Assembly: GCA_039707465.1 (NCBI GenBank)
Contig: CM077643.1
Span: 44,210,605 to 44,274,604 of the forward strand
From: Rhabdophis nuchalis
Taxonomy: Eukaryota; Chordata; Lepidosauria; Squamata; Natricidae
Length of the DNA stretch: 64,000 bases
Direction: 5' to 3'
The notes beneath the pieces are model-generated. The model did no database searches, was not told where the DNA came from, and saw nothing but the letters and a program-made list of their open reading frames with translations. How positions within the stretch are numbered: the first letter of the stretch is position 1; each line of letters begins with the position of its first letter. Below, piece by piece: positions 63,799 to 64,000 of this stretch. The position numbers and the translations under genes were made by a program.

Positions 63799-64000
63799 GG
63801 AGTCTACAAAATTCCATGTAAAATCTGCCCTGCCACTTACATAGGACAAACCAATAGGAGAATAAGTGCACATGTTGCAGAACATAAGAATGCAGTAAAA
63901 AATCATCTTAATACCTCATCTCTTTATCAACATTTCAAAGCTACAGGAAATGATATTGACTTTCAGGGAACTAAATTGATCTCCAAGCTGAACAGCTCAA
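63793..64000 (+). CDS. Penelope-like element GIY-YIG endonuclease, cut by window edge
   Basis: Open frame from ATG 63793 to the window end. GVYKIPCKICPATYIGQTNR contains the GIY (GVY) and YIG motifs with the two cysteines typical of PLE endonucleases, followed by RISARVAEHKNAV and SSLYQHFKATGNDIDF. The nick made by this domain primes PLE reverse transcription. The true N-terminal side (RT) is not joined here: sequence left of 63793 is an inverted PLE end. Intactness beyond 64000 is unknown. Confidence 0.8.
   Translation, partial: MHGVYKIPCKICPATYIGQTNRRISAHVAEHKNAVKNHLNTSSLYQHFKATGNDIDFQGTKLISKLNSS

Overview
This window looks like a squamate reptile genome, most probably a snake. It holds one host gene in introns and exons, low-GC spacers, and a dense mix of CR1/L3 and L2 LINEs, hAT-type DNA elements, TIR-bearing MITEs, a tRNA-type SINE common in squamates, Penelope-like element (PLE) debris and one L1. 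There is no prokaryotic-style gene packing. The species call is inference from repeat content; the eukaryotic gene structure is seen directly.

Left part (about 1-40,870, + strand): the 3' two thirds of DDHD1, the phosphatidic-acid-preferring phospholipase A1. Eleven coding exons (3900-4070 to 39858-40042) join in frame into about 594 residues with consistent intron phases. They carry the WWE-like segment, the lipase G-x-S-x-G site (SHSLG) and the DDHD domain, and end at a TGA. The first coding exon(s), about 300 residues in mammals, must lie upstream of the window. A polyadenylation signal sits at 40842-40847. The introns hold LINE, hAT and MITE insertions, among them an ORF1-only L1 with a 15-bp target-site duplication (7833-9809), a large CR1 ending about 70 bp before an exon (22552-24452), and a nearly perfect 119-bp palindrome (25472-25590).

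Right part (about 40,870-64,000): I recognise no intact host gene. It is intergenic sequence built of nested transposons: CR1 and L2 LINEs, four copies of one hAT family with clear 8-bp duplications, a solo LTR, long polypurine and polypyrimidine tracts, and inverted PLE pieces. The right edge enters a PLE GIY-YIG endonuclease reading frame.

The most interesting signal is at 59,780-60,450. A short repeat with a tRNA-like B box and an (AC)n tail carries a sequence that fits the complete type-I hammerhead ribozyme core (CTGATGA, stem II, GAA, short stem III, cleavable A, closing stem I). It occurs three times, twice on + and once on -. It resembles the hammerhead-bearing SINEs and retrozymes known in other animals, and PLE pieces with weaker hammerhead-like cores lie 2-3 kb away. 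All structure calls were made by eye.
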